In this document: piece by piece, positions 18,148 to 27,033 of the stretch | Position numbering within the stretch: position 1 is the stretch's first letter | Layout: every line of letters begins with the position of its first letter | Source: Sphingobacteriaceae bacterium | GTDB taxonomy: Bacteria > Bacteroidota > Bacteroidia > B-17B0 > Aurantibacillaceae | Length of the DNA stretch: 64,000 bases | Direction of reading: 5' to 3' | Assembly: GCA_016705695.1 (NCBI GenBank) | Contig: JADJLA010000002.1 | Coordinates: 492,284-556,283 of the forward strand | Translations under genes and position numbers: made by a program | Notes under the pieces: generated by a model | The model's input: the letters and a program-made list of their open reading frames with translations, nothing else | Databases searched by the model: none | Told to the model about the DNA's origin: nothing

Positions 18148-18384
18148 ATGGTAACCAAAATCCAGAAATGGTTTGAACAAAAAGCATTTGGAGTTTGCGA
18201 ATGGTGGGGAAAAAAGTTGGGTATAAAAACAACAACCGTTCGTATGTATTTCATCTATCTTTCGTTTTTTACTATTGGAAGTCCCATCATCGTTTATTTC
18301 ATCATGGCTTTTGTTTTAGAGAACAAAAATTATTTCAAGCCATTTTATTACAAGAAGAGAAGAAGCGTTTGGGACCTGGATTAA
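18148..18384 (+). CDS. PspC-domain small membrane protein
   Basis: 78 residues: an amphipathic start (FEQKAFGVCEWWGKKLGIKTTTVRMYFIYLSFF) followed by one strong membrane helix (TIGSPIIVYFIMAFVLENKNYF) and a basic tail. The arrangement of xFGVCxxxGxxLGI, TTVRxxFI and the helix is that of the PspC domain, an envelope-stress-associated module. The TATATTTG just upstream resembles a -7 box but sits at the end of the palindrome. The exported coiled-coil gene follows by 16 bases and is likely co-transcribed. Confidence 0.75.
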   Translation: MVTKIQKWFEQKAFGVCEWWGKKLGIKTTTVRMYFIYLSFFTIGSPIIVYFIMAFVLENKNYFKPFYYKKRRSVWDLD

Positions 18385-18400
18385 TTAAAACTCCGTATTT

Positions 18401-19288
18401 ATGAAAAAAATCATTACATGTATTTGCTTTTTATCGCTTTCAGTTAGCGCGCAAAAAATTTCGGTAAGTGAAACTAATGAGAAATTTAGTACCGGTTCGC
18501 AAAACGCGGTTACCACAACCATTATGGAAGCCAAATTGGGTGATGTAATAAACGAGTGGAAAAAAGTACTCAAAGATTTTAAACATGAAAAAGTTAAAGA
18601 AGATAATAACGAAGTGTTTGGGGATAATATCTTAATTAAAGATTGGGGCACGAATACGGTTGATTTTTATACCAAATTTGAAGAGAACAAAAAAGACAAA
18701 ACCATTAAGATGAGCACAGCTGTTGATCTTGGCGGCATGTACATGAAAGGTGGAGAACATTCGGACAAAGTAAAATTTGTTGAAAAAATAACAAAGGAGT
18801 TTGCCATTAAAATGACAAAAGAACCAATAGAAGAACGATTAAAAGATGCTGAAAAAGAAGTTGCAAAGCTGGAAGATAAATTAAAGGATCTTGAAAAAGA
18901 TAATAAGAATCTGCATGATGATATAAAAAATTATAACGAAAAGATCGTAAAGGCAGAAAAAGATCTAATCACCAAAGAAGCTGAAGTTAAAAAGAAAGAA
19001 GGCGAAGTAAATGTTCAGAAAAAAGTGGTTAGCGCAAGTAGCGATGCCGTAAGCGAACAAGCAAAATCTTCAAAAAAAATATTAGATAAATTAGAAGACC
19101 AATTAAAAGATCTACAAAAAGATGCTAAAGATCTTAAGAACGAAATTGAAGATTACAAAGAGAAGATCAAAAAAGCCGAGAAGGATATAAAGTCCAACGA
19201 AGAAGATCAGAAAAAGAAAAAAGAAGAGATAGAGACTTCGAAAAAGAATCGCGATGAAGTAAAAAAGAAATTAGACAGTATTAATTAG
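18401..19288 (+). CDS. Exported protein with long coiled coil
   Basis: 295 residues. Signal peptide (KKIITCICFLSLSVSAQ). Residues 20-140 form a compact unknown domain (EAKLGDVINEWKKVLKDFKHEKVKEDNNEVFGDNI... VDFYTKFEENKKDKTIKMSTAVDLGGMYM). From about 140 to the end are heptad repeats very rich in Lys and Glu (EVAKLEDKLKDLEKDNKNL; KKILDKLEDQLKDLQKDAKDL), a long periplasmic coiled coil with an internal duplication of about 75 residues. Function unknown. Follows the PspC-like gene closely. Confidence 0.72.
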   Translation: MKKIITCICFLSLSVSAQKISVSETNEKFSTGSQNAVTTTIMEAKLGDVINEWKKVLKDFKHEKVKEDNNEVFGDNILIKDWGTNTVDFYTKFEENKKDKTIKMSTAVDLGGMYMKGGEHSDKVKFVEKITKEFAIKMTKEPIEERLKDAEKEVAKLEDKLKDLEKDNKNLHDDIKNYNEKIVKAEKDLITKEAEVKKKEGEVNVQKKVVSASSDAVSEQAKSSKKILDKLEDQLKDLQKDAKDLKNEIEDYKEKIKKAEKDIKSNEEDQKKKKEEIETSKKNRDEVKKKLDSIN

Positions 19289-19308
19289 AGTCTGCTTAAA
19301 TTTTATTT

Positions 19309-19425
19309 GTTAGTTTTGTTATTGAGGATTTTTAGGCGAAACGAGGCAATTTTTGCAGGCGAAATCGGGCATATTCGGCGAAAAAATTAACGATGTTGCA
19401 GCCAAAAAGACTCATAACAAAACAA
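19309..19425. repeat. Imperfect palindromic intergenic repeat
   Basis: Left arm around 19309-19335 (GTTAGTTTTGTTATTGAGG... TTTTTAGGC) is largely the reverse complement of the right arm at 19401-19425 (GCCAAAAAGACTCATAACAA...). The centre contains gcgaaacgaggcaa and gcgaaatcgggca direct half-repeats. It occupies the gap upstream of the Nif3-like gene. No coding content. Confidence 0.6.
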
Positions 19426-19454
19426 CTATATAAAAATTTAAACAGATTCTTATA

Positions 19455-20552
19455 ATGCCATTAATTAAAGATATTACAAATGCCATTGAAGCATTTGCAC
19501 CACTCAATTTACAAGAAGATTATGATAATGCCGGGTTAATTACCGGTAATTCAAATGCCGAATGCACAGGCGTTTTGTTTAGCTTGGATTGCACCGAAGC
19601 TGTTATTGAAGAAGCCCTTCAAAAAAAATGCAATTTAATTATAGCTCACCATCCTATTGTTTTTAAAGGTTTAAAAAAACTTACAGGGAGTAATTATATA
19701 GAGCGCACTATTATTGCTTCCATTAAAAAAGATATTGCCATTTATGCTTGTCATACTAACATTGACAATGTGATTGATGGGGTAAATGCAAAAATTGCGG
19801 AGAAGTTAGGATTGAAGAATATCAGTATACTTTCTCCAAAAACTGAATTACTAAAAAAATTGGTGGTGTTTGTTCCGGCAACACATGCCGATGCTGTTCG
19901 CGAAGCCATACTTTCGAATGGAGCCGGAAATATTGGCAATTATAGTAACTGTAGTTTCAATATAGATGGCACGGGAACATTTAAAGGCAATGAGGATACA
20001 AAACCATTTATTGGCGAACCAAATAAATTAAGCAAAGAACCGGAAGTACGAATTGAGACCATTTTTGAGGTACAAGATCAAAATCGCATCGTTTCGGCAA
20101 TGATAGCCGCTCATCCTTATGAAGAAGTAGCTTACGATATTTATCCTTTAAGCAATAAACACCTCAAAATTGGCAGCGGAATTATAGGAGAATTGGAGAA
20201 AGAGCTACCCGAAAAGGACTTTTTAAGTCATGTAAAAACAGCCTTTAATTTAAAAACGCTAAAACATACCCATTTAACAAATAAAAACATCAGAAAAGTG
20301 GCGGTTTGCGGGGGAAGCGGGCAGTTTTTACTTAAAAATGCAATTAATTCAAAAGCAGATAGTTACATTACATCCGACTTCAAATACCACGAATTTTTTG
20401 ACGCCGAGGGCAAAATTTTGCTTTTAGACATAGGTCATCACGAATCTGAGCAGTTTACACCCGAACTTTTTTATGAAATAATTACAGAAAAATTCCCTAA
20501 ATTCGCAATCCATTTATCGAAGACCAATACTAACCCGGTAAATTACTTTTAA
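19455..20552 (+). CDS. Nif3-like dinuclear metal center hexameric protein
   Basis: 365 residues, the long form with an inserted PII-like domain (about 130-240) inside the Nif3/DUF34 fold. Metal-ligand motifs are present: IAHHPIVFKGLKKLTG (His pair), YACHTNIDN, and at the C-terminus DIGHHESEQFTPELFYE. Toroidal hexamers with two metal ions are known for the family; GTP cyclohydrolase-like or metal-chaperone roles are suggested but not proven. It is followed after 4 bases by the zinc-ribbon gene, a constant neighbour in Bacteroidota. Confidence 0.88.
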   Translation: MPLIKDITNAIEAFAPLNLQEDYDNAGLITGNSNAECTGVLFSLDCTEAVIEEALQKKCNLIIAHHPIVFKGLKKLTGSNYIERTIIASIKKDIAIYACHTNIDNVIDGVNAKIAEKLGLKNISILSPKTELLKKLVVFVPATHADAVREAILSNGAGNIGNYSNCSFNIDGTGTFKGNEDTKPFIGEPNKLSKEPEVRIETIFEVQDQNRIVSAMIAAHPYEEVAYDIYPLSNKHLKIGSGIIGELEKELPEKDFLSHVKTAFNLKTLKHTHLTNKNIRKVAVCGGSGQFLLKNAINSKADSYITSDFKYHEFFDAEGKILLLDIGHHESEQFTPELFYEIITEKFPKFAIHLSKTNTNPVNYF

Positions 20553-20556
20553 AGAT

Positions 20557-21330
20557 ATGTGCGCAAAAATCAAAGAAAAAATTGATGCTTCAGTTGAAGG
20601 AAAATTAAAGTCACTGTACTCATTACAATTAATTGACAGTAAGATCGATCGTTTACGTATCATCCGCGGTGAATTACCGTTGGAAGTTAGCGACCTTGAA
20701 GATACTGTAGCGGGATTAGAAACTCGTGTTGTTAATCTTGAAGAAGAGTTTGCTGAGCTTGAGAACCAATTGAACGAGAAAAAACAAGCGATCAAAGATT
20801 TTCAATCGAACATTAAAAAATACGAATCGCAACAAGGTAAAGTACGTAACAACCGTGAGTACGATGCGATCACAAAAGAAATTGAATTCCAAAATCTAGA
20901 GATCCAATTAGCTGAAAAGCGTATCAAAGAAGCGAAAGCAGGATTAACTATTAAAACTGAAACTCTTGAAAAGAGTCGTGAGGAATTTGAAGAAAGAAAA
21001 AAGGATCTTAAGGTAAAGAAGAGCGAGTTGGATGAGATTATTGCGGAAACTGAAAAAGAAGAAAAGCAATTGATCGTAGACAGCGAAACTGCTTCTGCTG
21101 AAATTGAAGATCGTTTATTGAATGCTTACAAACGTATTCGTGCAAATACACGTAACGGCTTAGCTGTTGTTGCTGTAGAGCGTGATGCGTGTGGCGGTTG
21201 TTTCAACAAAATTCCACCTCAACGTCAGTTAGATATTCGCACAAACAAAAAGATCATTGTTTGCGAACATTGCGGAAGAGTTTTAGTAGATGGTATGTTG
21301 ATACCTGATACAGGCGTTGAAGTAAAATAA
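20557..21330 (+). CDS. Coiled-coil protein with C4 zinc ribbon (CT398/RSP_6230 type)
   Basis: 257 residues. Residues 5-180 are a long helical hairpin with heptads (SLYSLQLIDSKIDRLRIIRG ... TKEIEFQNLEIQLAEKRIKEAKA). The C-terminus has a four-cysteine zinc ribbon: CGGCFNKIPPQ...CEHCGRVL (two CxxC pairs about 25 residues apart). Relatives such as chlamydial CT398 bind sigma-54 and secretion components; the function here is unknown. A strong terminator follows. Confidence 0.85.
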   Translation: MCAKIKEKIDASVEGKLKSLYSLQLIDSKIDRLRIIRGELPLEVSDLEDTVAGLETRVVNLEEEFAELENQLNEKKQAIKDFQSNIKKYESQQGKVRNNREYDAITKEIEFQNLEIQLAEKRIKEAKAGLTIKTETLEKSREEFEERKKDLKVKKSELDEIIAETEKEEKQLIVDSETASAEIEDRLLNAYKRIRANTRNGLAVVAVERDACGGCFNKIPPQRQLDIRTNKKIIVCEHCGRVLVDGMLIPDTGVEVK

Positions 21331-21350
21331 TTTAAACTATTCATCATATA

Positions 21351-21384
21351 AAAAAATCCCCCGAAAGTTTCGGGGGATTTTTTG
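21351..21384. terminator. Bidirectional intrinsic terminator
   Basis: A-rich tract, then CCCCCGAAAGTTTCGGGGG as a near-perfect stem, then a T tract. The element is symmetrical, so it can end both the Nif3/zinc-ribbon operon and the convergent IcmF gene. Confidence 0.93.
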
Positions 21385-21397
21385 TTTAAGTAAAGTC

Positions 21398-24300
21398 TTA
21401 CATATTCCTGCGATACTGTCCGCCCACTTCAAATAACGACTTAGTTATTTGACCTAAGCTGCAATACTTCACCACTTCCATGAGCGAATTAAATAGATTA
21501 CCATTTTTAATGGCAACCACCTGAATATCTTTAAGCATTTGCGGCCCTTTATCACCACTCGCTTTCCATAAAGTTTGCACAGTAGTAATTTGAAATTCCT
21601 TTTCTTCTGTGGTTGAACGAATAACTTCTTGTGGTATAATAGTTGGAGAGCCTTGCGAACTCAAAAACGTATTTACGCCGATAATAGGGTATTCACCAGT
21701 GTGTTTTAATGTTTCGTAATACAAACTTTCTTCCTGGATCTTTCCACGTTGATACATGGTTTCCATAGCACCTAAAACTCCGCCACGTTCGCTAATGCTG
21801 TCAAATTCTTTTAATACTGCTTCTTCCACAAGATCAGTTAGCTCTTCGATAATGAATGAACCTTGCAATGGATTTTCATTCTTTGCTAAACCTAATTCAC
21901 GATTTATGATCAACTGAATGGCCATTGCCCTGCGCACAGATCCTTCGGTAGGAGTTGTGATAGCTTCGTCGTATGCATTTGTATGCAATGAATTACAATT
22001 ATCGTAAATAGCGTACAATGCTTGTAATGTTGTACGGATATCATTGAAATCAATTTCCTGTGCGTGCAATGAACGACCCGAAGTTTGAATATGATACTTC
22101 AACATTTGCGAACGCTCGTTAGCACCGTATTTATGTTTCATGGCTTTTGCCCAAATTCGGCGGGCAACTCTTCCAATTACACTATATTCAGGATCGATAC
22201 CATTACTAAAGAAGAACGATAAGTTTGGCGCGAAACTATCAATGTGCATTCCGCGGCTTAAATAATATTCTACAAACGTAAATCCGTTTGATAAGGTGAA
22301 TGCCAATTGCGAAATAGGATTTGCGCCTGCTTCTGCAATGTGATATCCACTTATAGAAACCGAATAAAAATTACGAACGTTGTTGTCAATAAAATACTGT
22401 TGCACATCGCCCATCACACGCAAACTAAATTCTGTACTAAAAATACAGGTGTTTTGCGCTTGATCTTCTTTTAAAATATCTGCCTGCACCGTTCCGCGAA
22501 CTTGTGCCAGTGTTTGAATTTTTATTTTTTCATAAACATCTTTTGGAAGAACTTGGTCGCCGGTAACGCCTAGTAGCATTAAGCCTAAACCATTATTTCC
22601 TTCGGGCAGATCGCCAAAATATTTAGGACGAGCAACACCTTTTGCTTTATAAATATCATTGATCTTTTTATCGATCTCTTTTTCTAAACCCTTTTCTTTG
22701 ATATACAATTCGCATTGCTGATCAATAGCGGCATTCATAAAGAAGGCAGCAATAATTGCAGCAGGGCCATTGATGGTCATAGATACCGACGTTTTTGGGT
22801 CGGCTAAATTAAATCCGCTGTACAATTTTTTTGCATCGTCTAAACAACAAACAGAAACTCCTGAATTTCCAACCTTACCGTAAATATCAGGGCGATGATC
22901 GGGATCATTCCCATAAAGTGTTACACTATCAAACGCTGTACTTAAACGCGCGGCAGGCAATCCTTTACTTACATAATGGAAACGTTTGTTGGTTCTTTCC
23001 GGTCCACCTTCACCGGCAAACATACGAGTTGGATCTTCACCTTCGCGCTTGAATGGATAAATGCCTGCGGTGTAAGGAAAATCTGCTGGGAAATTTTCTT
23101 GCAAATTCCACTGTAAAATATCGCCCCAACCTTTAAAACGTGGGACAGCAATTTTTGAAATTTGCGTGTGAGAAAGGGATTCGTAATGTGCTTTAATTTT
23201 TATTTCTTTATCGCGAACTTTAAAAATATAATATTCACCTTGGTATTGTTTTTTGCGTGTTTCCCAGGTATCTAATATTTTTCGGTTGTGTCCGTCAAAA
23301 TCCAATTCAACTCTTGCGTATTCTTCTTCTAATGATTTTACCAAGCGATCTTTATCAGCCATCTTGGAATCTTTGATGGCTGTGATGGTATTTTTAATGC
23401 TATATAATTTATCCGCTAATTCGGTTTGCTGCAATGCTTTTTTATCGTAACCGCGATTGTTCTCAGAGATCTCGCTCAAATAACGTGTACGAGCGGGCGG
23501 AATGATGTAGATCTTCTCGCTCATCTCGTTTGTTGATGCAAAATGCGAGGTGAGTTTAGAACCTGTTTTTTCAGCGATCCTATTCATCACCTCAATATAC
23601 AAGCGATTCATTCCGGGATCGTTGAATTGAGAAGCAATAGAACCGTATACAGGTAATTTATCATCGGGTGTATCCCATAAATTACGATTACGTTTGAATT
23701 GCTTTTTTACATCGCGAATAGCGTCTAAAGCGCCGCGTTTATCAAATTTATTTAAAGCAATAATATCCGCGAACTCAAGCATGTCAATTTTTTCCAATTG
23801 AGATGCAGCTCCGTATTCGGGTGTCATTACATACAAACTCACGTCGCTGTGTTCTGTAATTTCAGTATCACTTTGTCCAATACCGGCAGTTTCTAAAATA
23901 ACAAGATCAAACCCTGAAGCTTTTAAAATATCAACTGCGTCTTGCACATGTTTTGACAACGCCAAATTACTTTGACGCGTTGCCATACTGCGCATAAAAA
24001 CACGATCGTTGCGAATAGAATTCATGCGAATACGATCGCCTAATAAAGCACCCCCAGTTTTACGTTTAGATGGATCAACCGAAACAATACCTATTTGCTT
24101 TTCAGGAAAATCAATTAAAAATCTACGAACCAATTCATCTACCAAACTTGATTTACCAGCGCCGCCTGTTCCTGTGATACCTAATACGGGAATTTTTGAA
24201 GCAGATGCCAACTCTTTTACTTTTTTGAGCATGGCAACACTTTCTTCATTTTGATTTTCGGCTGCTGAAATAAGTTTAGCAATTGATTTATGATCCTTTT

Positions 24301-24775
24301 CTTTTAAATGTCCAACTTCGCCGTTTAAATTTACACCTAAAGGAAAATCGGATTGTTTTAAAAGATCGTTGATCATTCCTTGCAAACCAAGTGAGCGACC
24401 ATCATCGGGACTATAAATTCTTGTGATCCCATATTTATGTAATTCATCAATTTCGGTAGGTAAAATTACACCACCGCCGCCTCCAAATAATTTAATATGT
24501 CCACAACCTCTTTCTTTCAAAAGATCGTGCATGTATTTAAAGTATTCTACGTGTCCACCCTGATAACTTGTAATAGCAATAGCGTTTGCATCTTCCTGGA
24601 TAGCACAATCTACAACTTCCTGAACGCTTCTATCGTGTCCTAAATGAATAACTTCTGCCCCACTACTTTGCATAATACGGCGCATAATGTTAATTGCAGC
24701 GTCGTGGCCATCAAAAAGGGCGGCTGCGGTTACAATTCTGATCTTATTTTTGCTTTGGTACGGGACGGTTTCCAT
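21398..24775 (-). CDS. icmF: Fused isobutyryl-CoA mutase IcmF
   Basis: B12-dependent acyl-CoA mutase with its own G-protein chaperone. Residues 1-150: cobalamin-binding domain with DGHDAAI (His24, lower axial ligand) and an LFGGGGGV loop. About 195-440: MeaI-type GTPase, P-loop GTGGAGKS at 202-209, and NKFDKRG. About 560-1125: mutase barrel. In the substrate region AGIYPFKREGEDPTRMFAGEGGPERTN, Phe replaces the Tyr of methylmalonyl-CoA mutase, and the EDPTRMFAGEGGPERTN segment is typical of IcmF, so isobutyryl-/n-butyryl-CoA (or pivalyl-type) substrates fit better than methylmalonyl-CoA. 1125 residues, full length. Own promoter upstream. Confidence 0.92.
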   Translation of the reverse strand: METVPYQSKNKIRIVTAAALFDGHDAAINIMRRIMQSSGAEVIHLGHDRSVQEVVDCAIQEDANAIAITSYQGGHVEYFKYMHDLLKERGCGHIKLFGGGGGVILPTEIDELHKYGITRIYSPDDGRSLGLQGMINDLLKQSDFPLGVNLNGEVGHLKEKDHKSIAKLISAAENQNEESVAMLKKVKELASASKIPVLGITGTGGAGKSSLVDELVRRFLIDFPEKQIGIVSVDPSKRKTGGALLGDRIRMNSIRNDRVFMRSMATRQSNLALSKHVQDAVDILKASGFDLVILETAGIGQSDTEITEHSDVSLYVMTPEYGAASQLEKIDMLEFADIIALNKFDKRGALDAIRDVKKQFKRNRNLWDTPDDKLPVYGSIASQFNDPGMNRLYIEVMNRIAEKTGSKLTSHFASTNEMSEKIYIIPPARTRYLSEISENNRGYDKKALQQTELADKLYSIKNTITAIKDSKMADKDRLVKSLEEEYARVELDFDGHNRKILDTWETRKKQYQGEYYIFKVRDKEIKIKAHYESLSHTQISKIAVPRFKGWGDILQWNLQENFPADFPYTAGIYPFKREGEDPTRMFAGEGGPERTNKRFHYVSKGLPAARLSTAFDSVTLYGNDPDHRPDIYGKVGNSGVSVCCLDDAKKLYSGFNLADPKTSVSMTINGPAAIIAAFFMNAAIDQQCELYIKEKGLEKEIDKKINDIYKAKGVARPKYFGDLPEGNNGLGLMLLGVTGDQVLPKDVYEKIKIQTLAQVRGTVQADILKEDQAQNTCIFSTEFSLRVMGDVQQYFIDNNVRNFYSVSISGYHIAEAGANPISQLAFTLSNGFTFVEYYLSRGMHIDSFAPNLSFFFSNGIDPEYSVIGRVARRIWAKAMKHKYGANERSQMLKYHIQTSGRSLHAQEIDFNDIRTTLQALYAIYDNCNSLHTNAYDEAITTPTEGSVRRAMAIQLIINRELGLAKNENPLQGSFIIEELTDLVEEAVLKEFDSISERGGVLGAMETMYQRGKIQEESLYYETLKHTGEYPIIGVNTFLSSQGSPTIIPQEVIRSTTEEKEFQITTVQTLWKASGDKGPQMLKDIQVVAIKNGNLFNSLMEVVKYCSLGQITKSLFEVGGQYRRNM

Positions 24776-24803
24776 TTATTAAAATTTCTTGTGAATACAC
24801 CTC

Positions 24804-24834
24804 CAAATATAGGTTTATCAAGGCATTTAAGCAA
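24804..24834 (-). promoter_or_regulatory. Promoter of icmF
   Basis: On the minus strand TTG (24834-24832), 20 bases, then TATATTTG (24811-24804) fits the Bacteroidota -33/-7 consensus. The start codon lies 29 bases downstream of the -7 box. Confidence 0.6.
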
Positions 24835-24885
24835 TTTTTACTTTTAAAACGGCGATGGAAATGGGCCTAAAAAAGGCTTAAATTC

Positions 24886-24915
24886 TTTGTTTTTGTAAAA
24901 AAATTAGTATTTTTG
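24886..24915 (+). promoter_or_regulatory. Promoter of tRNA-Glu
   Basis: TTTG at 24886-24889, 18 bases, then TATTTTTG at 24908-24915, an excellent TTG-N18-TAnnTTTG match. The tRNA begins about 60 bases later. Confidence 0.65.
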
Positions 24916-24976
24916 CGCTCCCTATAGCTAAATGCTAAAAAATCTACCTTCGCCATAAAGGCTACGGCAGATAAAG

Positions 24977-25051
24977 GGCCCGTTCGTCTAGGGGTTAGGA
25001 CGCGTCCCTTTCACGGATGAAACACGGGTTCGATTCCCGTACGGGCTACCA
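24977..25051 (+). tRNA. tRNA-Glu (anticodon UUC)
   Basis: Complete cloverleaf: acceptor GGCCCGT pairs ACGGGCT, D arm GTCTAGGGGTTAGGAC, anticodon stem CGTCC/GGATG around loop CTTTCAC with anticodon TTC at 25010-25012, T arm ACGGGTTCGATTCCCGT. A CCA end follows (25049-25051). An integrase gene lies downstream, so the 3' half is a likely attachment site. Confidence 0.96.
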
Positions 25052-25080
25052 AAGCAGTTTTAAACTGTTTCACAACACTT

Positions 25081-25105
25081 CAAAACCCTCTAAACGAGGG
25101 TTTTG
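25081..25105 (+). terminator. Hairpin after tRNA-Glu
   Basis: CAAAACCCTC, loop TAAAC, GAGGGTTTTG: a perfect 10-bp stem with 5-base loop. The T-rich descending arm is followed by GTGTTTATGG, so it is a weak intrinsic terminator or a processing hairpin. Confidence 0.55.
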
Positions 25106-25134
25106 GTGTTTATGGGGTTTTGTAACCCTTCAAA

Positions 25135-25186
25135 TTTGTTTCACATTTGTGTCACCTTTGTGTCACCTCGCAAAGAATGTGTCACC
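25135..25186 (+). repeat. Tandem 11-bp direct repeats, candidate integrase arm sites
   Basis: TTTGTTTCACA (25135), TTTGTGTCACC (25146) and TTTGTGTCACC (25157) follow at an exact 11-base period, one DNA turn. A fourth copy AATGTGTCACC starts at 25176 after an 8-base break. They lie between the tRNA and the integrase ATG at 25201. Phased copies like this are expected of arm-type sites bound by a tyrosine integrase N-terminal domain. Related copies occur at 35882, 49520 and 50730. Confidence 0.75.
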
Positions 25187-25200
25187 TAAAACGTAAACAA

Positions 25201-26415
25201 ATGAGAAACGATTCCTTTTCGCTTAAGTTCTATCTGCTAACGGATAAAAAATTAAACAACGGCGAATTGCCGATCTATTTACGGATCAGAGTTAACCGAG
25301 TAAAAGTTGAAATGTCAACTAGGCTTGTTCTTAAAAATGAAAGTGATTGGGATGAAACAACACAGCGGGTAAGATACAAGGGACCTGTTAATTCTGAGTT
25401 AAACCAAATAGAAGCTCAAGTAACCAACTATTACCATGAGCTAAAACACACCAATAAGCCGATCTCGGCAATTATCCTAAAGGAACTATATCTCGGGCGA
25501 GGTGAAAGAACTATATCTCTTAAATCATTCCTGCAAACTTCTATTAAAGAACGCATTCTTGAAAACAAAGAGCTTTCATCCAACACAACCAAAAATTACA
25601 CAACAACCCTCATTCATTTGAATGGCTTCCTTGAAGAAAGTCAACAAAAGAACATTTCGATTCAGGATATTAATGAGAGCTTTCTTCGTAAGTGGGACAC
25701 CTATTTGGTTAATAAGGCCCTTTTTAATAAATTCAATGTAACCTTACATAGGAACACGATCAATAAATATCATTCCAAACTAAGAGTTATTTTAAACATG
25801 GCTATTGATGAAAATATAATAAGCAGGAATCCTTATTCAAGATTCAAACTAAAATACACCGCTTCAACGCGAACATTCTTAACCGCCCCGGAATTACAAA
25901 AAATAGAAAGCAGTGATCTTGGTGGCAATATAAGCTTAGACCGTGTAAGAGATAAATTCTTGTTCTCAGTTTATACGGGTTTACGTTTTAAAGATGCGGA
26001 TAACCTTAAAGAAGAAAATATTGAATTTGATGGTAAGAAGTATTGGGTAGTTATAGTTCAAAATAAAACAAAGGAATATTTAAGAGTTCCTTTATTGAAT
26101 AAAGCCAAAGAAGTATATGATAAGTATGAAGACGAGCGAGAAATAACCGGATATGTTTTACCAAGGATGAGCAATCAAAAAATAAATTCATTTCTAAAAG
26201 TTATAGCTAAACATGCCGGTATAACTAAGCCCTTAACACATCACGTGGCGAGACATACAGCTGCTACAACAATTTTCTTATCGAACGGCGTTCCCTTGGA
26301 AATTGTTAGTAAGCAGTTAGGACATACAAGTATTAAAACAACACAGATCTATGCTAAGATCACAAATGAAATGCTTTCAAAAGCAGCAGACAAATTAGAT
26401 GAAATTTTAAAATAA
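25201..26415 (+). CDS. Tyrosine site-specific integrase of an integrative element
   Basis: Bacteroidota-type integrase. N-terminal Arm-DNA-binding domain (FSLKFYLLTDKKLNNGELPIYLRI), SAM-like core-binding domain, and C-terminal catalytic domain with Arg in YTGLRFKDADN, Lys in VQNKTKEYLR, H-x-x-R in HHVARHTAATT, GH in KQLGHTSIKTTQ and nucleophile Tyr in QIYAKI. I start at the ATG at 25201 (MRNDSFSLKF, 404 residues); an upstream in-frame extension would translate the tandem 11-bp repeats. Adjacent to tRNA-Glu with the same orientation, so the tRNA is probably its integration target. The next gene follows after 5 bases. Confidence 0.9.
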   Translation: MRNDSFSLKFYLLTDKKLNNGELPIYLRIRVNRVKVEMSTRLVLKNESDWDETTQRVRYKGPVNSELNQIEAQVTNYYHELKHTNKPISAIILKELYLGRGERTISLKSFLQTSIKERILENKELSSNTTKNYTTTLIHLNGFLEESQQKNISIQDINESFLRKWDTYLVNKALFNKFNVTLHRNTINKYHSKLRVILNMAIDENIISRNPYSRFKLKYTASTRTFLTAPELQKIESSDLGGNISLDRVRDKFLFSVYTGLRFKDADNLKEENIEFDGKKYWVVIVQNKTKEYLRVPLLNKAKEVYDKYEDEREITGYVLPRMSNQKINSFLKVIAKHAGITKPLTHHVARHTAATTIFLSNGVPLEIVSKQLGHTSIKTTQIYAKITNEMLSKAADKLDEILK

Positions 26416-26420
26416 AAATT

Positions 26421-26963
26421 ATGCCTATAAATCCCTTACATGCTGAAGATGCAAAATATTTCCATTTCAGATTAAAGAGAAAGGATCTTTACAAATGCTT
26501 GGAATACAGAAGTTACATTGAACAAACATTGAAAACAAATAGAAAAGCCCGAATTGTATTACAAAGGGCTTTCAAATTGTTTGATTGGATTGAAGAGCCT
26601 TATGAAAACCAAATTAATGATGAATTAAAAGAAATGAGCAACAAGTTAAAATTGTATTTTAAAAAAGACAATTTAGATTTTTCAGATGAACTCATCTGGT
26701 TGCACTATCGAGACATTAAAACTGAAAAAAGAATGTCTAAAGAAGCGTTCATTAAACACTGCTATCTATCAATAAAAGCAAACTCCAAATTTTCAAATCA
26801 TAAGGCAGGATGTATAACCGGGTGTTTGATGGTGATACTGGGATATCCGTCTTCAAAGAGTGTTGAAGAAGCTTTTAATGCAAACGAAATGATTAAGTCT
26901 GATGAATTCTATCAAGGATCTGTGAGAAAAGTTGTTGAGAGACTTACTAAAAAACTACTGTAG
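26421..26963 (+). CDS. Unknown protein downstream of the integrase
   Basis: 180 residues, not recognised. Charged, mostly helical; no signal peptide or membrane segment. There are short conserved-looking stretches (HYRDIKTEKRMSKEAFIKHCYLSIKANSKFSNHKAGC; MVILGYPSSKSVEEAF). It starts 5 bases after the integrase stop, so it is probably co-transcribed and may be an element accessory or directionality gene; that is inference from position only. Confidence 0.6.
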   Translation: MPINPLHAEDAKYFHFRLKRKDLYKCLEYRSYIEQTLKTNRKARIVLQRAFKLFDWIEEPYENQINDELKEMSNKLKLYFKKDNLDFSDELIWLHYRDIKTEKRMSKEAFIKHCYLSIKANSKFSNHKAGCITGCLMVILGYPSSKSVEEAFNANEMIKSDEFYQGSVRKVVERLTKKLL

Positions 26964-27033
26964 ATTTTAACAAAACCAACAGCATTTACTTTCATTTGTT
27001 CTTTTGAAATTTACAGAATCAAAAGAGGATCAA

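Noticed and set aside
25135..25186. CRISPR-like repeats
   Set aside because: 11-bp units without spacers and no cas genes; better explained as integrase arm sites.
25147..25200. Extended N-terminus of the integrase (MCHLCVTSQRMCHLKRKQ)
   Set aside because: It is a translation of the tandem TGTGTCACC repeats; the family start is MRNDSFSLKF at 25201.
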